Positions 4,835 to 5,361 of a stretch of DNA of 5,361 bases are shown in pieces; positions within the stretch are counted from its first letter, which is position 1, and every line of letters starts with the position of its first letter. The notes under the pieces were generated by a model. The model was not told the origin of the DNA. It searched no databases and saw only the letters and a list, made by a program, of their open reading frames with translations. The DNA is taken from assembly GCA_001800185.1 (NCBI GenBank), contig MGUX01000121.1:1-5361 (forward strand), in the 5' to 3' direction. Position numbers and translations under genes: made by a program. This DNA is from Elusimicrobia bacterium RIFCSPLOWO2_12_FULL_59_9 (GTDB lineage: Bacteria; Elusimicrobiota; Elusimicrobia; O2-12-FULL-59-9).

Positions 4835-5361
4835 TCAAGCTTTCGATTGCTTTTGCTGTGAACTTTGCAGCCAGATGTAAAGTCGCACCATTCTTACATT
4901 AAAAACATATTCTCCTCGAACATCACCGGAACGAAGAACTTTTAAAATTTTCATCTTTTGAAGAAAGTTGTTGAATTTTTTCGTTTCAGAGTCGGTCAGT
5001 CCGGAAGACACGTCGCTTTTCATGAAACTCATGGAATCCGGCCCCTTTTTCGCTATTTTTGCCAAGATGGAATGATAGTCAGCGCTTCTCAACGCCTTGT
5101 AAACCTGTTGATCAACATATTTTTTACCAACTTCATCCGCCGCCATAACCACAGCCGTGAGAGCATCTTCCTTGCTTATCACGCCATCCCGGTCACGCCA
5201 AAAAGCGGCGTCACCCACCAAATGCATGATTTTGGGAAATCCCGCGGAATATTCCGCCATCAAGTCCACAGCTTCAGGTCCAATTTTGACTTGAACACTC
5301 TCAAAAGCTTTTTCAAAGAAATCACTCATTTCTTCTCGAGACATGGATGCAATGTCAATCA
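4835..5361 (-). CDS. AAA+ ATPase C-terminal part with Orc1/Cdc6-like winged helix; start beyond the right edge
   Basis: The visible 174 residues read as the lid and C-terminal winged helix of an AAA+ ATPase. The frame stays open to the window end, so the Met at 5344 is internal. The lid region holds FFEKAFESVQVKIGPEAVDL and SAGFPKIMHLVGDAAFW, the helical segment seen after sensor 2 in Orc1/Cdc6-like and AAA_16/22 proteins. The winged helix follows with YHSILAKIAKKG, then FNNFLQKMKILKVL and a closing GEYVFNVRMVRLYIW. The nucleotide-binding motifs lie outside the window. Stand-alone bacterial members are poorly characterised; DNA binding coupled to ATP hydrolysis is expected. The gene is A+T-richer than those at the left end, and nothing ties it functionally to the DUF2335 operon beyond orientation. 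Confidence 0.8.
   Translation of the reverse strand, partial: IDIASMSREEMSDFFEKAFESVQVKIGPEAVDLMAEYSAGFPKIMHLVGDAAFWRDRDGVISKEDALTAVVMAADEVGKKYVDQQVYKALRSADYHSILAKIAKKGPDSMSFMKSDVSSGLTDSETKKFNNFLQKMKILKVLRSGDVRGEYVFNVRMVRLYIWLQSSQQKQSKA

Noticed and set aside
4633..4902. Plus-strand 89-codon frame after the rightward promoter
   Set aside because: It has no ribosome site, a terminator-like hairpin directly precedes its ATG, its last quarter is antisense to the ATPase gene, and no domain is recognised.
1..5361. CRISPR array, transposase or integrase gene
   Set aside because: No regularly spaced repeats and no recombinase or transposase motifs were found in any frame, so mobility is inferred only from repeats and tRNA fragments.

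Overview
The window looks like a chromosomal segment from an environmental bacterium of moderately high GC content; the phylum cannot be fixed from sequence alone. The one intact tRNA gene has no encoded CCA, which argues against a typical gammaproteobacterium. Every recognisable protein gene is on the minus strand, so the biological order runs from right to left.

Right end (about 4386-5361): the C-terminal part of an AAA+ ATPase with an Orc1/Cdc6-like winged-helix tail enters from beyond the window. It is followed by a roughly 470-bp A+T-richer intergenic region. That region holds a good sigma70-type promoter on each strand, an operator-like palindrome and, on the plus strand, two consecutive hairpins just after the promoter that may mark a short untranslated RNA. 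The leftward promoter serves a two-gene operon (3727-4367): a small unrecognised soluble protein, then a DUF2335 two-helix membrane protein, joined by a 4-base stop/start overlap.

Middle (about 3220-3726): an intact tRNA-Pro(TGG) gene lies between two pieces of tRNA-Pro, a 5' half ending at the anticodon loop (3523-3561) and a 29-bp exact copy of the 3' end (3221-3249). The intact gene is also enclosed by an 18-bp inverted repeat that extends the acceptor stem in the transcript. This is how a tRNA locus reshaped by integration or duplication would look.

Left (1-3201): an intact 540-residue AlbA_2/Schlafen-type plus GHKL-ATPase protein (COG2865-like, RecG-related family) is translationally coupled to a leftover C-terminal tail of a DUF3883 (NOV C-terminal) protein. 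This pairing is often seen in restriction/defence neighbourhoods. The tail has lost its own N-terminus and is fused in frame to a second copy of the first 21 codons of the next gene, a C39-like cysteine peptidase that runs off the left edge. The two copies form an 82-bp, about 90% identical direct repeat that brackets the 2.07-kb AlbA_2 segment.

The main message is a mosaic accessory locus: a tRNA-Pro hotspot with duplicated tRNA ends, a trimmed defence-like module bounded by direct repeats, and a separate small membrane-protein operon. No intact integrase, transposase or CRISPR array is visible in the window.
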